DNA of 64,000 nucleotides from Agapanthus africanus (GCA_030015575.1 JASDDO010000001.1:326401595-326465594); one strand, 5' to 3'. Numbered from the stretch's first letter, positions 1 to 10,502 are shown. Numbers and translations are program-made. The notes: generated by a model not told the origin, from the sequence alone.

Positions 1-761
1 TACTGGAATACCTACCAGTAAATCTCCTGCCTCGGCCGAGGGCTTCGTGTAATGGCTCTCCTAGACACAGCGCGACCTCACCCCCAATACCGGGAGAGAC
101 GAACCCCTGAAGATACGCTCACTGCCTCCATGTGGCTCGGGACTGTACCCAACTAAAACCTGTTTGCACGTCTCCTTTGAGCGTGGTAGGGTAGTAATCA
201 AAGTACAGTGGGAACTCACACGAGACAAATGACGATCATCAGGTTGATGAACTAACCTGTACACATGTCACCTGGGAACTGCTATCTGACGTCTGGTATA
301 AGACCAACTAGCATGCTCCCGGCGAGTCCTGTCCGGTGTACTCATAACCCAATGAGCACCTGTATACATCTTAGGTGATCCAACTGACACCAATGGCTTG
401 TGAGACCGGCCACCGCCCCTCGTCGGGGTCTCGACTGTATACACTAGTCTACTATGGAGTATCGATGCCCTGTCTTGAAACTCGCACGACTAGGGACCTT
501 TTAAGGATGTGCTTATAGACCCCAGCTCCCACTTATATGATCGCCCTCATACTGCTGGTGGTCAAGCAAGAATCCTAGGGGCTCTATCAACGTGTAATAG
601 CGACCTGTCAGGTCACTTAAGCAGTACACGATGATAAAGATAAACCAGATAGCATACTATCATCTCGAGTAAGACTGTCCTACCAGGATAGGTCCTCCCT
701 CAATCATTGCAATCACATACCTGTGATCCAATAATTGACTCTGAGGGCACTATCTCCAACA
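1..761 (-). repeat. A0: LTR of a minus-strand family A Copia element (left part outside window)
   Basis: The stretch matches the first ~760 bp of the A2 LTR at 33505-34265 closely by eye, in the same reverse orientation. It ends at 761 with the complement of the family start TGTTGGAGATAG. Because 761 is the 5' tip of the LTR, this is either the 5' LTR of a longer element running left or a solo LTR. It interrupts the older A1 interior, whose sequence resumes at 762. The target duplication cannot be tested because the other end is outside the window. Confidence 0.85.
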
Positions 762-914
762 TGAGTTGCATAAGTCATTGCCACTCATTCTTTTACCCTT
801 TGAATTTCTCAGAACACCCCGTATTACTACGGACATCCACTTCCATTGGATCGATCCATCGTATGGTTATATACGAACTCGAAGGGACTTCTTCGAGGAT
901 GGATCAAGGTTCAG

Positions 915-1430
915 GAGAAATAGAATTGGTTTATTCAGTTGTCTTTTATTATCACTTTCTCTCAGGTTGCGAGGGCTCCTTGGTTAAGGAGAGTACACCT
1001 ATTATGCTTATTGGATATTCTTATTCCAAACCATAGGCAGGTGCCGAAAGGTAGGGAATGAAGAAAACCAATTAGCCTAAGTAGGGTGTACAGAAGGAAA
1101 TAACAAAAGACAAAATAAAGGGATTAGAAAGAGGGCAAAGTAAGTTGCGACTGTTATCATTCACGACCAAACCGCGTACATCATCGCCACTCTTATTTCA
1201 CCTTTAAAAGAATAAGGTATTATTCAGTTGTCTTTTATCATCACCTTCTCTCAGTTGCGAGTACTCCTTGGTTTAGGAGGGTACACCTATTATGCTTACT
1301 GGATAGTCTTCTTCCAAACCAAAGGCTGGTGCCGAACGGTAGGGAAGGAAGAAAACCATTTAGCCTAACGATGGTGTACAGAAGGTAACGACTAAAAACA
1401 AATAAAGGGATTTGGAGAGATGGCAATAAA
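915..1430 (+). repeat. Tandem duplication inside A1 interior
   Basis: About 200 bp starting near 930 recurs near 1220; both copies share the run from the 'tcagttgtctttta' stretch to 'gtgtacagaagg'. The copies differ by roughly 10-15 percent. The same duplication, with longer units, is present in A2 at about 36850-37160 and 37263-37560 on the other strand, so it arose in a common ancestor. No coding role is visible. Confidence 0.7.
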
Positions 1431-3719
1431 ATATACGGTTGAAGTCATGAATTGGATTATGGAAGAGGCATTACTATGAATACCAGGATACCCCTACGAA
1501 ACATTTTCATGTTTCAGTGCATTGTTAAAAGAAAACTGTTTTCCCGATTAGATACTTACTCCAAGGGTATGTATTTACCAGGTTTCATTCTCATATCTGT
1601 ATGGTTTTACAGATGATGAGCGGGAGTACGTTATTGGGAATTAGGTGATAATCCTCATTATATCGGAATTCGTTGTAATTGGTGATATTTGATGAAATCG
1701 CCAGGGTACAGTTTTCAACCTACGACGCACAGGTTTTGAGTTGCTCAACTCAGCGGACTTATACAGAGTATTGTATGTTGTCCAAGTGTCCATCAGGACA
1801 AAGAGGTAGGTCCTCGTACTGTGTTCTGTTTACTTATAACTTCTCTAGTATTTAGACAAGTATTTCGTAGAAATACAAGGTCTAAGTTTTGAGAAGTTGT
1901 GGGTATAAGAATAAAGTAGAGAACCAGGTATCACAAGTATCAGGATTCTTCAAAGAGATCGAAGATGTAGATTCTTGTGATTGGTATTCAGATAATAGTA
2001 ATGGTTTTGAGAAACTTGTTTCTCTTTCAGGTTACTCATAATTGGATGGATTCCTAAGTTGAGTAATGCTGATTAGCCCCTTTCCATTAAGTTGATATGC
2101 ACTGGAGACAGCTGCATGATTTGAATCTGGTTCCAATTAAATAAAGTGCCAAAGTTTCTATATTGGATATAGAATAGTTCATACCTTAAAAGATGTTAAG
2201 GTACGGGGAGTTGTCCAGCTTATGCTTAAAACCAGACTCTGGATAACTCAGGGCACGTTTCTGTAATGGCTGTTTGTGGGTTGACCCTGGCTATGACGAG
2301 GGTTGATATTCTACCATTTCGAAGATCAACAGTGATATTGTTCTTGACTCGCCACAGTTTTAGTAAAATGTTTTTTTTCAGAAAACAGTAGTGGGAGTAT
2401 GGTAGAACTGGAAGTGATTCCAGAACCGCGAACGATTACGAAAAATTTAATAGGACCTAAAGGTTCAATCAGGTTTGACATTCCAATAGCCACTCCGCAG
2501 ATATGATGGGTAACCTCAGACACCCGAGAAGTACTCCGGTGGCCTCAAGGACAGTGACAGGGAGGTTCTTGTTTACCCAGACTTGACACTACTGTTGTTC
2601 CAGGCTATGAGACCCGGTAGGAGGTTGTCGTAGTCAGTGGGAGCATCGGAAGCATAGTGGGCAAGATACTTATGTCTATTTATAGACTTGAGCAGTTATA
2701 ACGGAGATAGATCATCAATTTTTGATGTGACAGTCATGGGTTTGACTTCAATCAGAATAGGGGATGGATCTGTTAAGAAGGTAGTATGGTGTGATGTCAT
2801 GGTATATGGATGACATACACAGAGTAGGAAGTAAAATTCCTATACTACGATCGGTTGTACTATGGTCGTCACACAGTTGTTTCTCCAGACAGGATATGGA
2901 TATAATATTTGACATTCTGGTTTCTGGATCTATGGTTTTAGATCTGGATTTGGGTAGTTTCCCAATGTGGGTACTTTGACAGTATTCTAATGGTTTTTAG
3001 AATAGATGACTCCTAGCATGGTGGTGTACCTGCAGGTGATGGAGTCACCCTCTCTAAAGGTGTCTTACAGACTAAAGGGGAGAGGGATGGTCATGATTGA
3101 CAGATCACTTGCTTAGGCAACTGAGTCAATCATGAGATGTCAAGTACCACACCAGATATTGTTTTTGCACTTGATGCGATAAGTTTGTATTAATCCAATC
3201 CTGGAGAAACATAAGGAAGCATTTTTTGAACATAAGTACATGTTCTACGGATTTGATGACGGCAGCCTCCTTCGGGAGACGATTATCATTCCAGGCTTCA
3301 AAGGTGACGTGGATGACAGAGTGATTGTCAGAGTTTTAGTTTTCCCTCTGATGAGGGATAGTATTATGGACAGGTGGTCCAAGAGGATACTGTGGGAGGC
3401 ATGGTGCCGGATACTGATTAGGTTCCGTGATCGATACAGTCTAAGAAGTTTGGATTTGGAGTTCATTTATGAACTAGGTCCCATCAGACATCCAGACATA
3501 TTCTAAGACAGGTATTACTCAATTCGGGAGATGGATTTCTCCGCGAACTTGAGATTAAGAGAGATATAGAAAGAAACATCTAGACGGATCCACTCACTGA
3601 GGCTATTTCTCGAACACAAAAGTTTTACAAACGGGTTTTGTGAAACTGATTAGTAGAGGAGTTGGATGTTCGGTTTCACACGGGCTGTGAGTAGTCGACA
3701 TCGCAATAATTAGCCTAGA

Positions 3720-3734
3720 GTGCAAGTGGGAGAT
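3720..3734 (+). other. Polypurine tract of A1
   Basis: GTGCAAGTGGGAGAT lies directly before the TG of the 3' LTR. The same tract is found before the 3' LTRs of B1, B2, A2, B3 and B4. It primes plus-strand DNA synthesis in this class of element. Confidence 0.85.
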
Positions 3735-5183
3735 TGTTGGAGATAGTTCCATCATAGTCAATTATTGGATCGCAGGTACGTGATTGCAATGATTGCGGAG
3801 GACCTATACCGGTAGGACAGTCTTACTCGAGATGATAGTATGCTATCTGGTTTGCCTTTATCAGTCGTGTACATGTTCAGGTGACTGATTACATGTTACA
3901 CTTTGATAGAGCCCTTAGGATCTTGCTTTACTGCCAACAGTATGGTGGCGATCATATACGTGAGAGTTGGGTGGTTTATACGCATATCCTTAATTGTGGT
4001 CCCTAGTCGTGGGAGTTTCGAGATAGGGCATCGATACTCCGGAGTAGACTAGTGTATACAGTCGAGACCCCAACGAGGGGCGGTGGCCGGTTTCACAACC
4101 CACTGGTGTCAGTTGGATCACCTAAGATGTATACAGGTGCTCATTGGGTTATGAGTACACCGGACAGGACTCGCCGGGAATCTGCTAGTTGGTATTATAC
4201 ATATCGTCAGATAGCAGTTCCCTGGTGACATGTGTACAGGTTAGTTCATCGACCTGAGGTCGTCATTTGTCTCGTGTGAATTCCCACTGTGCTTTGATTT
4301 CTACCCTACCACGGCTCAAAGGAGTCGTGCAAACAGGTAGTTTTTGGGTACAGTCCCGAGCCATATGGAGGCACGTGAGCGGATCGGCAGGGGATTCGTC
4401 TCTCCCGGTATTGGGGGCGAGATCGTGCTGTGTCTAGGAGAGCCATTACACATAGCCCACGGCCGTGGCAGGAGATTTACTGGTAGGTACTCCAGTAGTA
4501 TCTTAGGGTGTTATTGGGCTACACTCCGACACGACTTATACTGCTATTGGGGGTCTGACGTTACTAGCCTCCTAGGCAGATATGCGATACTCATAGACGA
4601 ACGGACCGGACTTTATATACATTGTCACTGTTAGGCTCGGTAGGGTTTCCGGATGAGTTCGCTCATCGGCCTCCCTTGAGGTCAGTCCATGGGCGGCCGT
4701 TACGTATTGCTAGTGCCGCTGACGGTTTGTGGTTTAACCCACTGCCAGGGTACTGACGAGTCATTAGAGTCCCCCATAGACAGTTTCCCAAGTTCGGGCG
4801 AAACGTTGTAGAGGCCGTATGGTTTTATGGCAGGGTTCGGAAAATGCACGTGCGTTTACGCACGTGTCAGTTTTCGGGCAGATGATACTGGTCGGCTTTA
4901 GTTTAAGCCGGATCCGAGTATTATATTGAGTAGATATAATATCTTTTTCTCAGTTGCATTTGTATTCGGTCGTAATACAAATGCGGGTATATTTATACAG
5001 TTACGGGGTTATCCTGAAATTCGTTTCGGGATCACTTTTGGAAGTTGCCAGTTTCCAGTTTTCTATCGCCCGTCTTTTAACATTCGGTTAAAGTCGGGTT
5101 TATCTTTTCTTGAGATGAGTGTGGATGCTTCTAGAAGGTTCTAGAAACAGTGAGGTGTTATTGTTTCATTGGTTGCTTTCTTT

Positions 5184-5288
5184 GTGTTCACACTGTGTGT
5201 TCACACTGTGTGTTCACACTAGATATTTATTTGTGTTCACACTAGATATTTGTTTGTGTTCACACATGATATTTTCTTGTGGTCACCT
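5184..5288 (+). repeat. GTGTTCACAC repeat array upstream of LTR promoter
   Basis: Five exact GTGTTCACAC boxes start at 5184, 5197, 5210, 5233 and 5256, with a degenerate sixth near 5279. Spacing is 13, 13, 23 and 23 bp. The array lies 30-130 bp upstream of a TATA box, where enhancer repeats occur in plant LTRs. The corresponding part of the A2 LTR lacks it. Confidence 0.75.
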
Positions 5289-5318
5289 CCCTCCTCCTAC
5301 ACTCACCCCCCACCTCTC

Positions 5319-5348
5319 TATATATGGCCGGCCCCCTCCTCTCTCTCT
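5319..5348 (+). promoter_or_regulatory. Likely TATA box and pyrimidine-rich start region of A1 LTR
   Basis: TATATATGG at 5319-5327 is followed by a CT-rich run at about 5337-5348, a usual plant core promoter layout. It would place the transcription start near 5350. This is inferred from sequence only. Confidence 0.55.
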
Positions 5349-5448
5349 CGGACTCGAGTTTTTGATCTGGTAAAAAGATTATGATAGATTTTGGGGTGTA
5401 TGGAATTTCACAGCTCATTTCATTCCATCACCGGATTCGAGTGGCAAC

Positions 5449-7664
5449 TGTTAGTTGTATGTATGCCCTAGAGGCCAGTATTGTACAGATCATGTATATT
5501 ATATTGGATGCTTGGACATATATAGAGATGACTTTCTTGCTCGATATGATAGTATGCTATCTGGTTGCTCTTTATCTTAACGTGTACACTAGTCTCTTTA
5601 TACTGTCTTATAGTTACATGTTGGTAAAGCCCTTAGGATTTGTACTTAACTACCTGGACTATGATGCAGATCATACTAGTGGGGACATGGTAGTCCATAA
5701 GTACATCCTTCGAGGTCCCTAGTCGTGGGTGTATCGAGACGGGGCATCGATATACTAGTGTAGACTAGCGTATACGCTTCTCGACCCATGTGATGGGCGA
5801 TGGATGATCCCATATCCATTGGTGTTTGACATCAGAGATGGTATACGGGTGCTCAGTGGAGACTGAGTACACTGGACGGACTCGCCGAGAACTCCCAGAT
5901 GGTATTATACCTCACGTCAGATGGCAGTTCTCAGGTGACACTTGTACAGGTTAGTCTGTAGACCCGAGATCGTCATAGAGTCTTGTATGATTCCCACTGT
6001 GCTTTGATCTCCACCTTACCACGTCCATGAGGGCGTGCAAAACGGTGGTCTTTGGGTACAGTCCCGAGTCATATGGAGGCAATGAGCGATAGGAGGGGTT
6101 TCGTCTCTCCCGGTATTGGCGGTTGATGTTGCGCTGTGCTCGATTGGCCGTAACAGGGAAGTCCCTGGCCAGGGCTGATCAGAGATTTGCTGGTAAGTGT
6201 TACCAGTAGTTTCTCGACCCGTTATGAGCCTCACATCGGCAAGACTTATCGGGTTATTGGGGTCTGACGTTTACCACCCCTAGACTTGATATGCGACATA
6301 TCAGACGAAGAGACCGGACTGTACGATAAGTGTTACTGGTCGGATTCGTAGGAGTGTGAGCGGGCTAGCTCGTCGATCTTCTGATCGCTCAATACCCGGG
6401 TGGCCGTTACGTTTAGCAGACCGCTTGCGGCTTGTGGGTGCTTGATATGATCATCATCTGCTACCGGCGTATTGACGAGTCTTTAGAGTCCTACACAGAG
6501 GTTTCCTAGCTCAAGCGAAACGAAATAGGAGTGCATATGAGATATGTGCGGGACCGAGAATAATGCGTGTATGTGATACCGTATTTGATTCTCGCGATTA
6601 ATGTTTCGATTGGTTATATTCGATATGACCTAGTTATCGAATCGTTGATTCGATAAATCGATACATTGGATACTAGTCGGTTATGTGCGACATGACCGGA
6701 TCATTGAATCAAATGTTGATTTAATGATTTTGTTTATAATTATATATTTGATATATTACTTTGCATTAGCTAGTATTGGTTCACTTTATATGGATTTTCT
6801 CACTTGATGTGCAAGTTGTATATGTGATATATTTTCGTGCACATACTTGTATCATGTTTGATGATACTTGATTATTTAGTTAAGTGAAAAGAATTAAAAC
6901 CATGGTTAAGTATTGATTAGGGTTTTGCATATTCATTTATTTATTTTTTTCATTTATTTATTTGGAAATAAAAAAGATTGGTGGCTTTCTTTGTCTTTTA
7001 GTTGAAGCTTCATGAAGCTTTGACTTCTTAACCTTTCTTGTCATCATGCTTAACCCTAACCGATCTATTAACCATGGTCTATTCTCTACAATTAACCCTA
7101 GTAAGAATTATGATAAGTATTCCTTTTTCTTTTTATTTTAAAAAGACTTATCATTTTTTCTAGCTCATCTTCTTCTTCATCTTCAAGTTTGAAACCTTAA
7201 GGCCATCAATGGCAACTTGAGCTTGAGAGTGAGAAATCCAATTCTAAAGAGAACCCACCTCCTATTTCTTCATCCTCTACCTCTTGCCAAGTAGTAGAGT
7301 GTGTTATCTTCACAAGTTTCATCACTTTGTGAAGTGGGAGCTTGATCTAGCGATGCCTCGACGTAGATCATCTTCGGCATCGTCGTCGATGACCAAGCCC
7401 GTTCATTCTCCGATGAAGCCGACGCTGGAGCCCGGGGTTCGACATGGACAGCGAGGAGACATCGTTGCGGAGCCGTGGAGGTGGATATCCGGATCTACAA
7501 AGGTTGTAATTTCCATATCCTTGTAGTTAAGTGTTAACTAGATTTGTTTTTCGCATAGGATTCTAGCCGACGATCCGTATTAGGGTTTCTCGGCACCATA
7601 ATTTTTGTAAAATGGCTTGTTAGATGCCTTGTGTGACCACTATAGGGTGCCTAGGAACCTTTCA
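5449..7664 (+). repeat. B1 5' LTR
   Basis: It starts TGTTAGTTGTATG and ends CCTTTCA, 2216 bp. The 5' half shares blocks with family A LTRs; the 3' half is family specific and AT-rich around 6600-7150. A 16-bp palindrome AAGCTTCATGAAGCTT lies near 7004-7019. A small open frame is present near the 3' end (7284-7526). Confidence 0.95.
7284..7526 (+). other. LTR-embedded small open frame, 80 codons
   Basis: An 80-residue frame rich in Arg, Ser and Pro lies in the last 400 bp of the B LTR, downstream of the likely transcription start. The identical frame is in the B1 3' LTR (15654-15896). Diverged versions are open in B3 (minus, 50570-50827 and 58745-59053) and B4 (minus, 59175-59414), sharing MPRRRSS-like and SPMKPT-like cores. 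I recognise no protein family. It could be a leader open frame in the transcript or a chance frame kept open by GC content. Confidence 0.35.
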
Positions 7665-7665
7665 C

Positions 7666-7677
7666 TGGTATCAGAGC
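7666..7677 (+). other. Primer-binding site of B1
   Basis: TGGTATCAGAGC starts two bases after the LTR end. It is complementary to the 3' end of plant initiator-methionine tRNA, the usual Copia primer. Confidence 0.95.
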
Positions 7678-7864
7678 CTAGCTAGAGCCTTAGGCGAAGT
7701 CTAGACGGAATTTGAACTCCGATCGAACCGAAACCGAACCCCAAAAATTGCTCTCTGTACTTTTTCTAAAATCGTGGATTTTTAAAAATTAAAAATATGC
7801 AGAAAACTCAGCAGGGAATTATAAGAATTAAGACGCAAATTTTATTCCATGAACAGTGAAAAGA

Positions 7865-7910
7865 GCGGCGGAACCGCGGCCTAAGCCAGCTTAGGCGGCG
7901 GTTCCGCGGC
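7865..7910 (+). promoter_or_regulatory. GC-rich leader hairpin (B1)
   Basis: GCGGAACCGC (7868-7877) pairs with GCGGTTCCGC (7898-7907); inside it GCCTAAGC (7879-7886) pairs with GCTTAGGC (7889-7896) around a 2-nt loop. In B2 the inner stem is GCAGAAGC with GCTTCTGC (42,67x-42,72x), a set of paired changes. A2 (39594-39645) and B3 (58375-58425) carry equivalents with other stem sequences. Confidence 0.75.
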
Positions 7911-8200
7911 GGCTTGATGACGTCGTCCCTATATTTTTGCACAGTAACTCTTATTTAATGGTGCTGAGTTCTATGGTTGTTTTTAATCTTTTTTCATGAG
8001 TTGCACTTTCTGGGGTTGCTTTGGAGCTTCAATAGTTCGATCGGATTATCAAATTTCGTCTTTGTGTATTTCCGGATAATTTATAGAATATGTTAAAAAG
8101 TTCGACCGGATATAAATACCCAACTTTTCCCCTGTCGGTAAATTTCCAAGTGTTGGATTTTTCCGTAGTTTAACGACATTCTAAGTAGTGCAAGTAACGC

Positions 8201-8360
8201 GATGGACCCTCTAGAAGACAACAAACCTTAACTCGATTATGTGACCGTCTTGAACTGCCTTTTGAACCTTCGGGTTTGGGGCAGTACGGCGTGCCACATG
8301 TGAGGCGTTGGCTTGACCCTTCTACGGCTGGACCGTCGGTACTGAGGCACGAACTGAATA
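8201..8360 (+). repeat. Segment shared between families B and C
   Basis: Starting at ATGGACCCTCTAGAAGA, about 150 bp match the C interior at 26782-26935 at roughly 75-80 percent by eye, including CCCTTCTACGGCTGGACC. B2 (43018-43172) and B3 (57938-58090, minus) also carry it. It is not openly coding in any copy. The two families otherwise show no obvious similarity. Confidence 0.65.
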
Positions 8361-8711
8361 TAGTTAGACTTATTTCATGTGATGAGCTGTATCGGGAAAA
8401 CTTGGGTATTCGACTGTTCGATCGGAAAGTTTAACATTTTCTGTTTATCTGGAATGTGATACAATAATTGGAATTCACAAACAGTTATGAGATAACTGAA
8501 TGAATGTTATAAATTTAGCAGTTTAGTCCCATATGATATTGAAAAGAGTTTTCGATAATGAGACTAAAATGCGGGATTTATATCTGTTAGGCATGTGATG
8601 TCTAAGTATTTCATTTGATTAGGCATGCGATGTCTAAAGAAGTTGCGGATTCCAATTGTTGTAGTTTTACACTTTCTTTTCTGTGACCGTAAGTGTAGTA
8701 TATTCATATCG

Positions 8712-8744
8712 CCGGTTTCGTTGCTATACGTTAACGACAATTGG
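8712..8744 (+). promoter_or_regulatory. CTATA-loop leader hairpin (B1)
   Basis: CCGGTT plus TCGTT pair with AACGA plus AATTGG across a one-base bulge, enclosing a loop with CTATA. B2 has CCGATTGTCGT pairing with ACGACAATCGG (43530-43563) around the same loop core. A2 has a wholly different 14-bp stem, AATCCG plus TCTAACTG on the plus strand with their complements (39346-39382), around a loop that also contains CTATA. Loop kept and stem replaced is the pattern expected of an RNA element. Confidence 0.7.
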
Positions 8745-9499
8745 GGTATGCATACTTACTTACGTTGATGACATGTGATGTTATGTGTTGCTGGATATGT
8801 TATATTGGATCGTCGTGTTCGAATAGCCGGGGGTTTTTATGTGAGATGAGTGTTTTTCATTTTCATTCATGTAAAAACTTGTATGTAATATTCTTTTATT
8901 TGGGGCACTTCCAGGTAGCGGAAGTTGTCACCCTTTGTATATTATTTACTTTTCCGCATTAGGATAGACCCAAGGAGGGGAGCACAAGTAACCGGGTTCT
9001 GGGGTCCAGTGGGAGACCAACTCGAGGAGTCGAGTCCGGGTCTCCTAACCCTAGAATTGGCAGGGTTGCTTGCCGCTCTCGTAGGGGTCTAGGGGTGTGG
9101 GATTGGCTATTCATCATGACCGTGGAATCCGTGTTTTATACTGGCTCGTATTGAAAACACGGACGTCCTAGAATATCCAATATTTCATATGTTTATTCTG
9201 CTGCGATATCTGTGCTGTGACTCTGTGATGGATATAGTATATAGTATATATGATATATTATATAGAAGTTACTTATGTTTTACACCCGCGCTAGCCCTGC
9301 CCTGCTCTGTCGTTAGTTACCTAACCTAACGGTGCACGAGGGGACATCGAGGCGAATGCGGATGGCATAAGTGTACGTCATATCTATCTGTGATGTTTAG
9401 GTACTTAAATGATGGGACTTCATTAATGTGATTAATGAAAGAAAAGAAACCTAAGATGTTGTAGAATCAAATTTTAAAATAAAACAGGTAGCTACAGTT

Positions 9500-9590
9500 C
9501 TTGCTTTGCACAGCGGTATATATGATATACCCTGCACCTTATTCGATGAGGAAAGGACCGAGATCCCTTCACCGGGAGTGACTCCTTTAG
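9500..9590 (+). promoter_or_regulatory. Two-hairpin unit, copy 1 (B1)
   Basis: First hairpin: GGTATAT (9515-9521) pairs with ATATACC (9525-9531) around ATG. Second hairpin: AAAGGA (9552-9557) pairs with TCCTTT (9583-9588), and inside it TCCC pairs with GGGA around TTCACC. The unit is repeated about 145 bp downstream. Confidence 0.75.
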
Positions 9591-9644
9591 CAATAACTGG
9601 CAGATGCTACACACTCGGTTTGCTTTTGACTGCTTTTGGTTTTT

Positions 9645-9733
9645 TGCTTTGCACAGCGATATATATGATATATCCCGCACCTCATTCGACGAGGAAAGGA
9701 CCGAGATCCCTTCACCGGGAGTGACTCCTTTAG
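9645..9733 (+). promoter_or_regulatory. Two-hairpin unit, copy 2 (B1)
   Basis: The first hairpin is GATATAT (9658-9664) with ATATATC (9668-9674), a paired change relative to GGTATAT/ATATACC in copy 1. The second hairpin is AAAGGA (9695-9700) with TCCTTT (9726-9731), inner TCCC/GGGA and loop TTCACC unchanged. Confidence 0.75.
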
Positions 9734-9805
9734 AAAAACAAGAAAAGCCTCAAAATCACTCCATTTTAAAACCTTCATTTGATTCTACAACGATATCATG
9801 TTCAT

Positions 9806-9837
9806 TACGCTCATGGTTTTCAGAAAAACCTGGCGTA
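9806..9837 (+). promoter_or_regulatory. Leader hairpin between the two-hairpin units and the triple array (B1)
   Basis: TACGC pairs with GCGTA as the outer stem and GGTTTT with AAAACC as the inner stem around CAGA. B2, B3 and A2 carry the same arrangement with TACG/CGTA outside and GGTTT/AAACC inside. Confidence 0.65.
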
Positions 9838-9862
9838 GCCCTCCGTCATTTCAGATGAGTAG

Positions 9863-10095
9863 TAGTTAGTATTCGTGCTACGTTTGTTGGCCTGCGTCAA
9901 AGGCGTAGTGTGCGGTAGCTAACTAGTATTTATCTGCTTATGCATATGATGTAGATTGGATTAGGGTAGTCGTGCGACTTTGTTGGCCTGCGTCAAGGGT
10001 CGTACGGGTGGGTTTAATTCAATCAGGAAATGACGGGTTGAACTTGACTAGCGCACTATGGTTTGTTGGCCTGCGTCAAGGTCATAGCACGCTAG
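9863..10095 (+). promoter_or_regulatory. Triple hairpin array with common loop (B1)
   Basis: Three hairpins in a row contain TTTG then TTGGC, CTGC, GTCAA. TTGGC and GTCAA pair (one G-U) around the tetraloop CTGC. Each has its own lower stem: CTACG/CGTAG (9878-9882, 9904-9908) with an outer TAGTTAG/CTAACTA; CGTGCGAC/GTCGTACG (9971-9978, 9999-10006); and CTATG/CATAG (10056-10060, 10083-10087) with outer CTAGCG/CGCTAG. B2 has the same array at 44700-44935, B3 at 55905-56135 (minus) and A2 at 37968-38205 (minus). Confidence 0.8.
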
Positions 10096-10502
10096 GGGCA
10101 AAAGCATTATCGGGAATTTCAAGTGTTGAAATTTGCTATGTGATTGCATACCTTCTATGAGATAGTTGGATCCCGATACCCACTGCGAGTAAGAGTTACT
10201 CCTGGGAGAGTTTTACACATTGCAATTAGCTGATCAAGTAGGTGTCTAGAAAGGTGTCAACGGGGTTACACCTCTGGGAAAACGAGGTTTACATTAATTA
10301 GGTTCGTGCGAAAGCACGGGGGACCTCCCTCAAAGTACCGACACTGGCCTGGCTGAAAGATTGGCGAACTTGTAGTGTGTAATTAATCCCGGCTAGTCTT
10401 TCCTTTTAGGGTTTGGAAGAAGATTTGATAAAAAGCAGTGGGAGCCATCCTGATTAGATAAGATAATAACCAATCTGATCTTGCACGAGCTTACGCTAAA
10501 GT

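Larger units (their letters stand above)
762..3734 (+). pseudogene. A1 interior: decayed Copia pol
   Basis: The interior of an old family A Ty1/copia element on the plus strand, badly broken with many interruptions and internal losses. Order is still readable: an integrase-like stretch near 2100-2140, aligning with the B1 interval at about 11740-11780; the acidic linker after integrase near 2390-2440; an RT remnant with a degraded YVDD-type motif near 2800; and an RNase H tail up to the polypurine tract. The same decayed sequence recurs at 34266-37690 in A2, so the decay predates the spread of this lineage. Its primer site and leader lie left of A0, outside the window. No function as a protein gene is expected. 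Confidence 0.8.
3735..5448 (+). repeat. A1 3' LTR, first part
   Basis: The LTR starts TGTTGGAGATAG right after the polypurine tract. It is interrupted by B1 and resumes at 16040, ending in ...CTTACA at 16430, about 2.1 kb in total. The first kilobase is related to family B LTRs, for example the block around GGGTACAGTCCCGAG. The promoter-proximal region differs clearly from the A2 LTR and carries a short repeat array and a TATA box. It is diverged from A0 and A2, so A1 is the older copy. Confidence 0.85.

Noticed and set aside
5160-5290. Possible CRISPR-like direct repeats
   Set aside because: Spacing is short and irregular, repeats are 10 bp, and the context is a plant LTR promoter.
5381-5722. 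Hydrophobic 113-codon frame that looks like a membrane protein
   Set aside because: It spans the junction between the A1 LTR and the B1 LTR; parts recur in every B LTR with stops and changes, so it is a by-product of AT-rich LTR sequence.
7047-7060. Telomere-like CTAACCCTAACC run
   Set aside because: Only about two units, inside B LTRs and repeated with them; no tandem array.
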